Assembly (NCBI GenBank): GCA_964438605.1 | Contig: CAYTKT010000006.1 | Coordinates: 1-64,000, forward strand | Source: Alangreenwoodia sp964438605 | GTDB lineage: Bacteria; Bacillota; Clostridia; Peptostreptococcales; Anaerovoracaceae | Direction of reading: 5' to 3' | DNA: 64,000 nt | In this document: piece by piece, positions 44,110-52,657 of the stretch | How the letters are laid out: each line of letters opens with the position of its first letter | Position numbering within the stretch: the first letter of the stretch is position 1 | Made by a program: the position numbers and the translations under genes | Notes under the pieces: generated by a model | What the model saw: only the letters and a program-made list of their open reading frames with translations | Told to the model about the DNA's origin: nothing | Databases searched by the model: none

Positions 44110-46140
44110 ATGCTTGTGAGCGAGATCAGAGGAATCGGCCCGAAGAAGGCGGCGCTGCTGAAAGAAATCGGGATCGAAACGCTGGAAGATATGCTGGCGC
44201 ATTATCCGCATTCTTATGAGGACCGGTCGAGGATCACAGAGATTGCTGATGCGCAGGAAGGGGCGCAGTGCTATATTTGCGGCACGATCATCAAAATTAC
44301 AAAAAATTTCGCTTACGGCAGAAATAAGCGAATGATGCGGCTGTTGGCAGCCGATGACAGCGGGACGATGGAGATCGTTTTTTTTCAGGCGTCGTACTAT
44401 GAACGCACGTTTCATGAAGACGATTCCTTCTATTTTTATGGCCGCGTAACGCGCGGACGGTCGGGACTTCAGATGGTTCATCCGCAATTTGAAAAAAATC
44501 ACGGCATTTTTGAGGCATCCATCCTGCCGGTTTATCGAACGGTAAAAGGAATTACGCAAAAGGACCTGCGAAACATCGCCAGATTTTCCCTCGATCAGGG
44601 CGTTTTCGTTAGAGAAACGCTGCCTGAGTGGCTCTGCGCAAAAGCGAAACTCTGTAGCCGTGAGCAGGCGCTGAAAAATATACATTTTCCGGCGGATAGA
44701 ATGAGTTACAGAACAGCAAAATATCGTTTAGTCTACGAAGAACTCTTTTTTTTGCAGACCGGTCTTTTTATGAAAGGCAGCTCACGCATGAAACTGCGCG
44801 ACGGGATTCAATTTCCGCATGACAATTCCATGCGTCAGTTTGTCAGCAGACTTCCTTATGAACTGACGGATGCGCAGGCGCGCGTTCTGACGGAGATTGA
44901 AAACGACATGGAGTCGCCTGCGCCGATGCAGCGCCTTATTCAGGGCGACGTCGGTTCGGGAAAGACGGCTGTCGCGGCGGCAGCCCTTTATAAAGCGGCA
45001 AAGGCCGGATTTCAGGGCGTGATGATGGCGCCTACGGAGCTTCTTGCAGCGCAGCATCGTGAGACATTTGAACAGATTTTCCGTGGAACGGGAATCCGTA
45101 TCGGGTTTTTATCGTCAGGCATAAAATCAAAAGAAAAAAATGAAACGTTCCGGGCGCTGCGCGAAGGTGAAATCGACATCATGATCGGTACACATGCCGT
45201 GATTCAGGAAAATGTAGAGTTTAAAAATCTCGCGCTGGTTATTACAGACGAGCAGCACCGTTTCGGGGTAGATCAGCGAAAAAAACTGGCTGCAAAGGGG
45301 AGAAATCCCGATGTTATCGTTATGACGGCGACACCGATTCCGCGTACGCTTGCGGTCATTCTGTTTGGCGATCTCGACATTTCAGTAATCGACGAGCTTC
45401 CGCCGGGCAGAAAGCCGATTGAAACGAAGGCTGTGCCGCTGCGTCAGCGCAAAAAGGTGTATGAATTTATAGAGGAACAGCTGGAAAAAGGGCGTCAGGC
45501 TTATATAGTGGCGCCGCTTGTCGAAGATTCTGATGTGGTGGACGCCGTTTCAGCTTCTGGCGTCTATGCGGAAATCGTCAGAAAGTTTCCGCACCGCAGG
45601 ACGGGACTTCTCCACGGAGCTATGAAGCAGGAAGAAAAAGATGCCGTTATGCAGGAGTTTTCCGAAGGAAGCATCGATATATTGGTGGCGACTGTCGTCA
45701 TTGAAGTCGGCATTAACGTGCCTAACGCGACGCTGATGATTATTGAAAACGCTGAACGCTTCGGGCTCGCGCAGCTTCATCAGCTGCGCGGCCGCGTCGG
45801 CAGAGGGGAACACCGGTCATACTGTTTTCTGATTACTGACATGAATTCGGAGCTCGGAAAACAGCGTGCAGAGATTATCGAATCGTCGTCCGACGGTTTT
45901 TTTATTGCGGAACAGGATTTGCGGATGCGCGGGCCGGGTGAATTTTTCGGCACGAAACAGCACGGCCTGCCGGAACTGCAAGTGGCTGATCTGGCGAAGC
46001 ACGTTCCGATTATGAATTCCATGCGCGACGATATTCGCGAAATTCTTCAGGCTGACCCGCGTCTCGAATCAGAAGAAAATGCGCTGATTCGGGAGGGCGT
46101 CGTTCGTATGTTCGGGGATATGGGCGGAATCGGGTTATAA
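44110..46140 (+). CDS. recG: ATP-dependent DNA helicase RecG
   Basis: Branch-migrating helicase that rescues stalled forks and processes recombination intermediates. 676 residues: N-terminal wedge/OB domain (about 1-150; I-R-G-I-G-P-K-K-A-A-L-L at the start), helicase core with Walker A G-D-V-G-S-G-K-T, D-E-Q-H-R-F-G-V-D-Q-R, T-A-T-P-I-P-R-T-L-A, and the C-terminal Q-L-R-G-R-V-G-R-G and L-R-M-R-G-P-G-E-F-F-G-T-K-Q-H-G. Complete. ATG 44110 follows GGAGGAAG. Confidence 0.97.
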   Translation: MLVSEIRGIGPKKAALLKEIGIETLEDMLAHYPHSYEDRSRITEIADAQEGAQCYICGTIIKITKNFAYGRNKRMMRLLAADDSGTMEIVFFQASYYERTFHEDDSFYFYGRVTRGRSGLQMVHPQFEKNHGIFEASILPVYRTVKGITQKDLRNIARFSLDQGVFVRETLPEWLCAKAKLCSREQALKNIHFPADRMSYRTAKYRLVYEELFFLQTGLFMKGSSRMKLRDGIQFPHDNSMRQFVSRLPYELTDAQARVLTEIENDMESPAPMQRLIQGDVGSGKTAVAAAALYKAAKAGFQGVMMAPTELLAAQHRETFEQIFRGTGIRIGFLSSGIKSKEKNETFRALREGEIDIMIGTHAVIQENVEFKNLALVITDEQHRFGVDQRKKLAAKGRNPDVIVMTATPIPRTLAVILFGDLDISVIDELPPGRKPIETKAVPLRQRKKVYEFIEEQLEKGRQAYIVAPLVEDSDVVDAVSASGVYAEIVRKFPHRRTGLLHGAMKQEEKDAVMQEFSEGSIDILVATVVIEVGINVPNATLMIIENAERFGLAQLHQLRGRVGRGEHRSYCFLITDMNSELGKQRAEIIESSSDGFFIAEQDLRMRGPGEFFGTKQHGLPELQVADLAKHVPIMNSMRDDIREILQADPRLESEENALIREGVVRMFGDMGGIGL

Positions 46141-46265
46141 GCGAAGCGTTGATTTAATTTACTTATGATCCGTTTTCGGATTCACCGTTCGGCGCTTCTG
46201 GCTTTTCGAAATGCAATTTCTGTCAGCTCGTCTCGGAGTTGTGTCATCAGCGGTCTGGCGTCCTG

Positions 46266-46559
46266 CTAAACGCTGAGTTCGGAATATTCCGGCGTAAACC
46301 GCAGCTCGCACGCTTCAGCTTCCAGTTCTGCATCGTACTGTTTCAGCAGGCTTTTGTAGAGTTCCAGATAATAATGTTTGATATTAAGCGGCGCGAGTTC
46401 GTAGTTTTCAGCTGCTTCAAAAAGAGCCTCCGCATCTTCCGTTATTTGCAGGATTTCCGGCAGCTCGTCGTATCCTACAAGAAACAGAATCCTGTCGTTA
46501 AAAGTATTTGATTTGTAAAATTCATATCTTTTTCGTAGGTTTTCTCTGAGTTTCTTCAT
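46266..46559 (-). CDS. Hypothetical 97-residue helical protein
   Basis: Small, acidic, probably all-helical cytoplasmic protein (starts M-K-K-L-R-E-N-L-R-K-R-Y-E-F-Y, ends P-E-Y-S-E-L-S-V). A good AAGGTGATT ribosome site precedes the ATG. Family not recognised. Convergent with recG and divergent from the SASP gene 262 bp away. Confidence 0.65.
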   Translation of the reverse strand: MKKLRENLRKRYEFYKSNTFNDRILFLVGYDELPEILQITEDAEALFEAAENYELAPLNIKHYYLELYKSLLKQYDAELEAEACELRFTPEYSELSV

Positions 46560-46746
46560 AGAATCACCTTCTTTCCCGTTCTTTATTTGCAGGTGCGATG
46601 ATATTTGAAGATTATGTCATTAGCACGTCCATATAAAATTTTGTCACAGAATCCATTTCATTTTTAATCGGGTTCAGCGCAAATTTCGACAAGATGATAC
46701 GATATTTGACGTTCTAAAACATTCGTATATATAGTAAATTGACGCC

Positions 46747-46775
46747 TGAAACGGGAAAATATACATAGCATACGA
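46747..46775 (+). promoter_or_regulatory. Possible sigma-G (forespore) promoter of the SASP gene
   Basis: TGAAAC (46747-46752), 16 bp, CATACGA (46769-46775), the latter 6 of 7 with the sigma-G -10 CATACTA. Expected from the known forespore control of SASP genes; spacing is slightly short. Confidence 0.5.
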
Positions 46776-46821
46776 TTTTCGGCGCTGGTTAAATGAATTA
46801 ACGTGAAGGAGGTGAAAACAA

Positions 46822-47037
46822 ATGTCTTTACAGAACAAGATTTATTCTGAATCCAAAACAGCACTCGACGGTATGAAGACTGAGGTCGTAAATGAACTGG
46901 GTTTAACGAACTACGCTCAGATGGATAAGGGAAATCTGACTGCCAGACAGAACGGTTATGTCGGCGGTTATATGACAAAAAAACTTGTCGAAATGGCTGA
47001 ATCCCAGTTAGCCGGCAAGTCTAATCCGCAGCTTTAA
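46822..47037 (+). CDS. Alpha/beta-type small acid-soluble spore protein
   Basis: 71-residue DNA-binding SASP that coats spore DNA in an A-like form and serves as an amino-acid store at germination. Diagnostic pattern: K-T-E-V-V-N-E-L-G (with the GPR protease-type site), N-L-T-A-R-Q-N-G-Y-V-G-G-Y-M-T-K-K-L-V-E. ATG 46822 follows a perfect AAGGAGGTG. This is the strongest evidence that the organism forms endospores. Confidence 0.95.
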   Translation: MSLQNKIYSESKTALDGMKTEVVNELGLTNYAQMDKGNLTARQNGYVGGYMTKKLVEMAESQLAGKSNPQL

Positions 47038-47097
47038 TCAACGTATTTTAATCGTCTTTTCTTGATTAAAGAATTCTGAGTCCGAAGAAAAATCAAG

Positions 47098-47158
47098 AGG
47101 CAGAAGGATATATGTTTTATGTGGAAAACTCGTATCTCTTTGCCTTTTTCTGTTTGGA
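47098..47158 (+). terminator. Terminator after the SASP gene
   Basis: Imperfect 12-bp stem (47098-47109 with 47134-47145), large loop, then T-rich sequence. The rest of 47038-47365 is AT-rich with nothing recognised. Confidence 0.55.
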
Positions 47159-47365
47159 TTTTTTTCCTTTTTTTAGTTTTTATTCAAGACAGAATACATG
47201 TTTTTGATAAAGAGAAAGGAAAGAAATAATTTCGGCTTGTCTTAGTTTTTACTGTAGAATTCACGCTCTGAATAAAATTATCGGAATAACAAATAAATTA
47301 TTAGCTTGAAAATCACAATTTGTCGAAAAATGTAGTGTAAATGTGCAGGAAAGATTAAAAAATTC

Positions 47366-47394
47366 TTGCAATCGCGCTATTTTCATGTTATACT
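47366..47394 (+). promoter_or_regulatory. Promoter of the lytic transglycosylase gene
   Basis: TTGCAA (47366-47371), 17 bp, TATACT (47389-47394); start codon about 48 bp later. Confidence 0.85.
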
Positions 47395-47442
47395 CCATTT
47401 GTACGTTATAATTTTATACGTTCAGAAGAGAGGAAGAAAGAT

Positions 47443-48597
47443 ATGGCAAAGAAGCTTTTATCTGTGTGGCTTTCATTGACGATCTTAATTTTCTCTTCAA
47501 TTTCTATTTTTGCGGATGAAATCATTCAGGGTGATTATCTTCTTAAAAACATTGTCATTAACGGAGAAAACATAGTCAACTATGAACTTAGTAATCCATT
47601 TATCGTGCGTCAGGACAGAATTTATATTCCGATGGATTCCGAGATCGGGAAAATTCTTGGCTTTGAAGCCGAAATGGATAACGAAAGCCGCACACTGAAA
47701 ATTTTGAAGACCGATCCTACGCAGCGCAACCTGACCGATAGGGGAGTGAAAAACAATTTGGAACCGGTTTCTGTGAGTGTCCGCTGGGACATCGCAGTGT
47801 CTGCGTATACGGGAGATCAAAACGGGGATGCAAACTTGAACGAACAGGCAAATGTAACAGGAGAAAACGCGAGTGCAGATATTCCAGCAGCTCAGATGCA
47901 GCAGCATGGATCAGCGATGGCCGCGAAAATCGCGGCTCCGGCGCTGAATGTATCTCAGATCGATCTCATGGGGCAACCTGTACTGGTAAAGGATACAATA
48001 GTGTATGTTCCGCTAAACGCAATCGTTTCTTATGAGCCATTCGGATGGTCGACGTATTACGACAACTATTCGGGTGTGTATATCAGTACTGATGATGAAA
48101 TAGACGCCGCGTCTTATTTCAATGCAGCCGACCCGAATTCCGTTAAGGGACGTGCTGCTTATATCGTGAATATCAACAAATATGTCGCGATGAACGAAGC
48201 AGAGAAAATGGTTCGCTACTTCGATGCCTACGGCAGGATTTACGGAGTGGATCCCAGGATTTTGATGGCCGTTGCACAGTGTGAGAGCACGTTTTATTCA
48301 GATGTGCTGAGTTCCCATAACTGTGCGGGGCTGATGCAGGTTAAGGTTTCCACAGGAGCAGCTTATGGTTTTACAAAGATTCAGCTGCTTCAGTCCAAGC
48401 CGAACATTCAGATGGGGTCAATGTACCTTGGCCAGCTGATTGCAGCCTTCGGCGGGGATCTCGTCAAGGGACTTTCCGCTTATAACTGGGGGCCGGCCAG
48501 CGTGAAGAGCGGTTCGTATCATACGATATACGCGAACAAGGTACTTGCAAAATACAACAATATTAATTCGTTCCTGAACGCCAACGGGTACGAGTGA
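47443..48597 (+). CDS. Secreted lytic transglycosylase (SLT domain) with copper-amine-oxidase-like N-domain
   Basis: 384-residue exported peptidoglycan lytic enzyme. Signal peptide 1-24 (ends F-A-D). Residues about 35-85 and 165-225 look like two halves of the copper-amine-oxidase-like N1 module common in clostridial surface proteins (I-P-M-D-S-E-I-G-K-I-L-G-F-E; Y-V-P-L-N-A-I-V). Between them is an Asn/Ala-rich linker. The SLT domain (about 250-375) has the catalytic Glu in Q-C-E-S-T-F, then G-L-M-Q-V and A-Y-N-W-G-P. ATG 47443 follows AGAGGAAG. Monocistronic. A spore or vegetative wall role cannot be decided. Confidence 0.9.
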   Translation: MAKKLLSVWLSLTILIFSSISIFADEIIQGDYLLKNIVINGENIVNYELSNPFIVRQDRIYIPMDSEIGKILGFEAEMDNESRTLKILKTDPTQRNLTDRGVKNNLEPVSVSVRWDIAVSAYTGDQNGDANLNEQANVTGENASADIPAAQMQQHGSAMAAKIAAPALNVSQIDLMGQPVLVKDTIVYVPLNAIVSYEPFGWSTYYDNYSGVYISTDDEIDAASYFNAADPNSVKGRAAYIVNINKYVAMNEAEKMVRYFDAYGRIYGVDPRILMAVAQCESTFYSDVLSSHNCAGLMQVKVSTGAAYGFTKIQLLQSKPNIQMGSMYLGQLIAAFGGDLVKGLSAYNWGPASVKSGSYHTIYANKVLAKYNNINSFLNANGYE

Positions 48598-48712
48598 TCC
48601 CGCAAGTGCGGGAAAACCGCAGCGGGAACAGGACGAAAAATGACAATTTAGTGAATGATATTGAAAACGGCTATGACGTTTTCAATGAGGCCGGATGCCG
48701 TCAGGCATCCGG
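48598..48712. repeat. Three hairpins in a row after the transglycosylase gene
   Basis: TCCCGC/GCGGGA at about 48598-48613; a 9-bp stem 48660-48668 with 48678-48686; a perfect 9-bp stem with GTCA loop 48691-48699 with 48704-48712. None has a classical T-tract. Together with the next hairpin they form a compact structured region. Confidence 0.6.
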
Positions 48713-48736
48713 AATGATTTGCAATAAATAGAAATG

Positions 48737-48775
48737 AAAAAAGCGGCGCCGTTCTTCTGTGAAGAACGGCGCCGC
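48737..48775 (-). terminator. Minus-strand terminator facing the gene graveyard
   Basis: Perfect 15-bp GC-rich stem (48743-48757 with 48761-48775), 3-nt loop; on the minus strand it is followed by CTTTTTTC. No intact minus-strand gene lies within 1.2 kb upstream of it. The AT-rich stretch 48776-49227 contains nothing recognised. Confidence 0.75.
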
Positions 48776-49227
48776 AGACTATCGACAAAGGAACTGCCGC
48801 TTAAAGAAAATAACATTAAATTCAGGCCCTTTTTTGATTATTGAAGCGAATCATCAACTGCTTATGACAGATTCAATTTTATATTTTTTACATAGCAGAT
48901 AGGAAGTAATCAATCTCTGTCTTTTAATTTACTTCAAATTTTTATCTTCTAAATTAAATAAATCCATAATAAACCCATAATAAATACAGATAAAATGATG
49001 TCTTAGGATCATTTTTCCGAAAATTAAAAATATGGCGACCGCAAGATAACGTACAATCTTTTTCACAATAAATTCCATAAAAATAGACATGATCTTAAAT
49101 TTTCGTTTATCGCCTGCAGGTTTTATCAGGCTCTTAAAAACGGTTTTTTATGAAAGGAACGTTTCATATAAATATAGTAAAAATGGAGATTGCCAGACGG
49201 GTGATTCTCATTTTGTCAGTTTAAACA

Positions 49228-49410
49228 ATGAAATGGATGCGGACATGGCCGGAGGAATATCTAAAAACAAAAGGGCAGGGTTATCGCAAGACACCGTTTT
49301 TACAGGTCTGCGGACACGACGGTGAGCCTTGTCCTGTTTGCGGAAAGACAATGTGCCGCATTGTGATCGGAGGCAGAGGCAGCGTGTATTATTCCGCCTG
49401 TCAATTATGA
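49228..49410 (+). pseudogene. mutM: C-terminal relic of formamidopyrimidine-DNA glycosylase
   Basis: 60 codons whose second half is the zinc finger of MutM/Fpg: V-C-G-H-D-G-E-P-C-P-V-C-G-K, then I-V-I-G-G-R-G-S, then Y-S-A-C-Q, preserving the four-Cys plan. The catalytic N-terminal Pro-Glu domain and H2TH domain (some 210 residues) are absent. Upstream sequence is AT-rich and shows no MutM motifs. Non-functional fragment by inference. Confidence 0.75.
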
Positions 49411-49429
49411 AAAAATGGAGGGAAACTAT

Positions 49430-49751
49430 TGTGCGAAAGAGCGGCAGAGCAAAGATTTTCAAGAGATCGTGATGCTTGACGCCTGTCAGACAATACAGGC
49501 AGACTTGTTCAACGAAAGCTGTCCTTATGTGGCTTCGCTTTTATTTGGATATGAAGCAGCAGACGGACAGCTTTATCTGTATTTTCATTGTACTAAGTGT
49601 TGAGGGAAGAAAAAAGATCGATCTGTTAGCGGAACATTCTGCCGTCTGTATCGAAACAGATATATTAGAAAAATATGTAAAAACTGAACATGGTGTGACG
49701 GCGGATTATAAAATCGTGATTGACAGAATCGCAGGAAAGCGGACGTTTTGA
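49430..49751 (+). pseudogene. Frameshifted flavin-binding (PNPOx/NimA-like) protein
   Basis: Relic of a pyridoxamine-5'-phosphate-oxidase-like split-barrel flavoprotein (Nim family). The first part, about 49433-49596, carries K-D-F-Q-E-I-V, then C-P-Y-V-A-S-L-L-F-G-Y-E, then L-Y-L-Y-F-H-C-T-K and stops at 49601-49603. The continuation E-G-R-K-K-I-D-L-L...V-C-I-E-T-D lies in another frame to 49751. A second shift near 49433 separates the probable GTG start from the body. Two frame changes and loss of the C-terminus make it a pseudogene unless the reads are faulty. Confidence 0.7.
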
Positions 49752-49754
49752 AAG

Positions 49755-49993
49755 GAGCCGGAGCAGATTAAAGAGGATATCGGTGCACAGAAGGGATATG
49801 TATTGTCGACGTTCATTATGTCGGGCTATGAAAGTCCTGGTGCCGGAAATATTTGCGCCCAGATCAAGGCAACAGTGGAAAACAAGGTGCGGCAGAATAA
49901 ATGGTGAAGGAAAGCGAGGCAGGTACGACGGGGACGAGTATTCTGGAAAATCCCGTGGTTACGGAATCAGAAATTGATATCGTCGAAACTTGA
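49755..49993 (+). pseudogene. Unrecognised coding relic
   Basis: Two protein-like segments in different frames: E-P-E-Q-I-K-E-D-I-G-A-Q-K-G-Y-V-L-S-T (about 49756-49910) and E-S-E-A-G-T-T-G-T-S-I-L-E-N-P-V-V-T to a stop at 49991-49993. The amino-acid composition is coding-like, and the last stop abuts a strong terminator, as at a normal gene end. I do not recognise the family. Confidence 0.4.
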
Positions 49994-50046
49994 ACTCCCC
50001 TGAGGCCGATTCGGAATATGTTCCGAATCGGCCTCAGGGGAGTTCA
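49991..50046. terminator. 26-bp perfect-stem bidirectional terminator
   Basis: Arms 49991-50016 and 50021-50046, loop TATG, no mismatch. It lies between the plus-strand relic and the minus-strand DUF1015 gene; its left arm begins with the relic's stop codon. Confidence 0.85.
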
Positions 50047-50069
50047 TTTAGTGCGCCTGACATCCGGCG

Positions 50070-51500
50070 TTAAAATCTGTGAACGAACAGGCCGCTGCCG
50101 AGTTTTGGCTCAAACCATGTGGATTTTGGCGGCATGACGAGGCCGGCGTCGGCAATCCGGATGATTTCGTCTGTGCTGACGGGGTACATGGCGAAGGCAA
50201 CGGCCATCTCACCGCTGTCAACGCGTCGTTTGAGTTCGGCTGTACCGTAGATTCCGCCGATGAAGCTGATTCGCTTGTCCGTTTTTGGATCATGGATGCC
50301 GAGAAGCGGGGCGAGGATATTTTCCTGAAGGAAGGAAACATCGAGAGCGCTGACAGGGTCGGCTGCGCTGGCATCATCAAGTCCATGAAATGTGAGAAGA
50401 TACCATTTTCCGTCGAGATACATGGAGCATGTATGCTTTTTTTGCGGAAGCACGCGGTTTTCGTCAGAAATGTCGGACTCGCCGGAAAGCGGAATTTGCC
50501 CGGCGGCGGTATCAGTATCGGCTGAGAGGTTTTCCTTATCGGCGGTGATGGCTGCACGGCTTTTGCCGGCAGTATCAGCAGAAGCATGAAATTTGCCGCA
50601 GCTGTTGTCCTCACGGATTTTGTCAGCAGTACTGCCGGCGTCGGAAACCGGAATTTCGCTGACGGAACAGACATCTGCCAGACGGTTCAGGAAACGGTCC
50701 GGCGTCAGGCCGTTGAGGTCGCGGACGAGCCTGTTGTAATCGTAGACTTTCAGCTGGTCCGCCGGGAAAGCGACAGCCATAAAGCGGTTAAATTCCTCGG
50801 TTCCGTCGTAATCAGGAGATTGAGCGCGCCGTTTTTTGCCGACACGGACGGCAGAGGCCGTCCTGTGATGGCCGTCCGCGATGTACAGTTCCGGGAGCTT
50901 ATCAAATGATTTTTGCAGGGCGGCGCAGTCGTCTTCGCTGTAAACAGGCCAGAGGAGGTGACGGACGTTCTGATTGTCCGTCACGTCATATTCAGGTTCG
51001 TTCTGACCGGCAACACGCTCTATAATCCGGGATATTTCCGGACTGCTTCGGAAGAAAAAGAATACAGGTTCCGTGTCGGCGCTGCAGGCGTCGAAATGGC
51101 GGATTCTGTCCAGCTCTTTTTCTGTGCGGGTGATTTCGTGTTTTTTAATCACGCCGTTTTCGTAGTCGTCGATCGAGGCACAGCCGACGATGCCCGTCTG
51201 GGAACGCCCGTTCATCATCTGACGATAGATATAATAAAGCGGCTTGTCGTCCGTGAAAAACAGGCCGCGTGTTTCCAGCGCGTTGAGATTTTCTGCGGCT
51301 CTTGTGTAAACGGCATCGCTGTACGGGTCTTCTTCCGGGAGCTCAGACTCCGCGCGAACGATACGTATGAAACTGTCCGGACATTCGGCAGCAATTTTTT
51401 CAGCCTGGGCACGTGTTACGACGTCGTAGGGCGGGCAGAGCACACGTTGCGCCGCTTCGGGACGCGGTCGGTATGCCGGAAATGGATAAAAACATGCCAT
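50070..51500 (-). CDS. DUF1015 family protein (SerK/ParB-like) with insertion
   Basis: 476-residue cytoplasmic protein. DUF1015 proteins have a ParB/Srx-like nucleotide-handling fold; an archaeal member is a free-serine kinase, but bacterial functions are unproven. Family marks: F-Y-P-F-P-A-Y-R-P near the start, C-P-P-Y-D-V-V, Y-I-Y-R-Q, K-K-H-E-I-T, and I-A-D-G-H-H-R-T-A-S-A. The usual length is 405-430. The surplus is a low-complexity segment at about 285-345 (D-A-G-S-T-A-D-K...A-D-T-D-T-A-A-G), where homologues have a loop. The start is supported by AGGAG. In clostridia it often sits with serA/serC; here it is alone. Confidence 0.88.
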   Translation of the reverse strand: MACFYPFPAYRPRPEAAQRVLCPPYDVVTRAQAEKIAAECPDSFIRIVRAESELPEEDPYSDAVYTRAAENLNALETRGLFFTDDKPLYYIYRQMMNGRSQTGIVGCASIDDYENGVIKKHEITRTEKELDRIRHFDACSADTEPVFFFFRSSPEISRIIERVAGQNEPEYDVTDNQNVRHLLWPVYSEDDCAALQKSFDKLPELYIADGHHRTASAVRVGKKRRAQSPDYDGTEEFNRFMAVAFPADQLKVYDYNRLVRDLNGLTPDRFLNRLADVCSVSEIPVSDAGSTADKIREDNSCGKFHASADTAGKSRAAITADKENLSADTDTAAGQIPLSGESDISDENRVLPQKKHTCSMYLDGKWYLLTFHGLDDASAADPVSALDVSFLQENILAPLLGIHDPKTDKRISFIGGIYGTAELKRRVDSGEMAVAFAMYPVSTDEIIRIADAGLVMPPKSTWFEPKLGSGLFVHRF

Positions 51501-51615
51501 GTCATAGTACTCCTATCTGTTTTTTTGTATATTTTGCCGCAGTTCATCTGAGTTTGCGGCGGGATTCTTTCATTATTATGGCATAGATTTGCGGGCTTGT
51601 GCAAAAAATATTCGC

Positions 51616-52243
51616 ATGGATAATACAAATTTTGAACAAAAAAGAATGAAGCGCAGACTTCGCTTTCTGCTCGCTTTTTTTGCAGCAGTCCTTGCGGCGC
51701 TCTGCGTGAGAATCGGCTTTCTGCAGCTTTACGATAAGGAGGAACTCGCTGTCATGGCTTCGGGACAACATGTTTCAGAACTGACGGAATCGTCTGACGG
51801 GCGGAGATTTTTGACAGAAACGGGCTTCGGATTACCGGACGTGAGGAATACGCGCTGATTTACGTGCCTGTGAAGAATTTGGAGAAGCATGGCGTGGACG
51901 ATTTGCAAAAAAACGGGTTTCGGCAGACGGGGGGGGAAAAAAAGTCGCGGAGGGCTTGTCATCTTTGAGGGCGAAAAAAACGACCGGAAAATCGTGAATA
52001 TGGAAACGGAATACGGAGCGTTTTCTGTAACTTGCCGCAGAAGGTATGAGGAAGAACAGCCGGCTGTTCTTCTGGTCGGCTATACGGCGAAGGAGGAGGA
52101 AAAGGAGTTAGGCAGGACAGGGCTTGAAAAGATGTTTGACCTGCGGCTTTCAGAGGGTCCTGTCTTTCCGTAGCGGGGAAAGTTCTTGACTATATCGGCC
52201 GGAATTTTAATTCTCTGAAGCAGGAGAGCGAGGGCGAGTGAAC
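51616..52243 (+). pseudogene. Multiply frameshifted penicillin-binding-protein-like gene
   Basis: Starts like an FtsI/SpoVD-type transpeptidase: short cytoplasmic tail, one membrane helix (L-R-F-L-L-A-F-F-A-A-V-L-A-A-L-C) and R-I-G-F-L-Q-L-Y-D. The frame breaks near 51830. It continues in a second frame (R-I-T-G-R-E-E-Y-A-L-I-Y-V-P-V-K-N-L) to a G8-A7 run at 51929-51943. A third frame runs to 52173 (E-L-G-R-T-G-L-E-K-M-F-D-L-R-L-S-E-G, the conserved PBP dimerisation-domain pattern) and a fourth to 52243. The transpeptidase domain with S-x-x-K is missing altogether. Homopolymer errors may explain some shifts, not the missing domain. Confidence 0.65.
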
Positions 52244-52249
52244 GTATGT

Positions 52250-52290
52250 GAGAAAAGGAGATGCCGCATGATGCGGCATCTCCTTTTCTC
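52250..52290. terminator. 19-bp perfect-stem hairpin
   Basis: Arms 52250-52268 and 52272-52290, loop TGA, right after the PBP relic. A-run rather than T-run follows on the plus strand. The AT-rich spacer 52291-52657 has no recognised gene. Confidence 0.7.
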
Positions 52291-52657
52291 AAAAAACGCC
52301 TCTGCCTTTCATGCAGGAGTGTCTTTGACGGCAGAGTTCTGCCGCGCCAATAAAATCTGAGAAGGAAAAATAATCATGAAAAATATCGACTATTGTTATT
52401 AGAAACACAATGTAAATTTTAAATTACGGGATTTATAAAATAAAACACATCTATTCCTAACTTAATATAATAATAGTACTAATCATTGAATGTGTCAATA
52501 TGTAATTTCCGAAAACACAAATAAAATTTCATGTTCCGATTCGGACAAAAAAATGATACTATATAGTGTATTCGGGAATGTCTGCGGATGTGCGCATCTT
52601 CCCGCCTTATTTTTCAAAATAATCCGTTAAATTTTTATGGGGAAAAGGAATCAGGTA

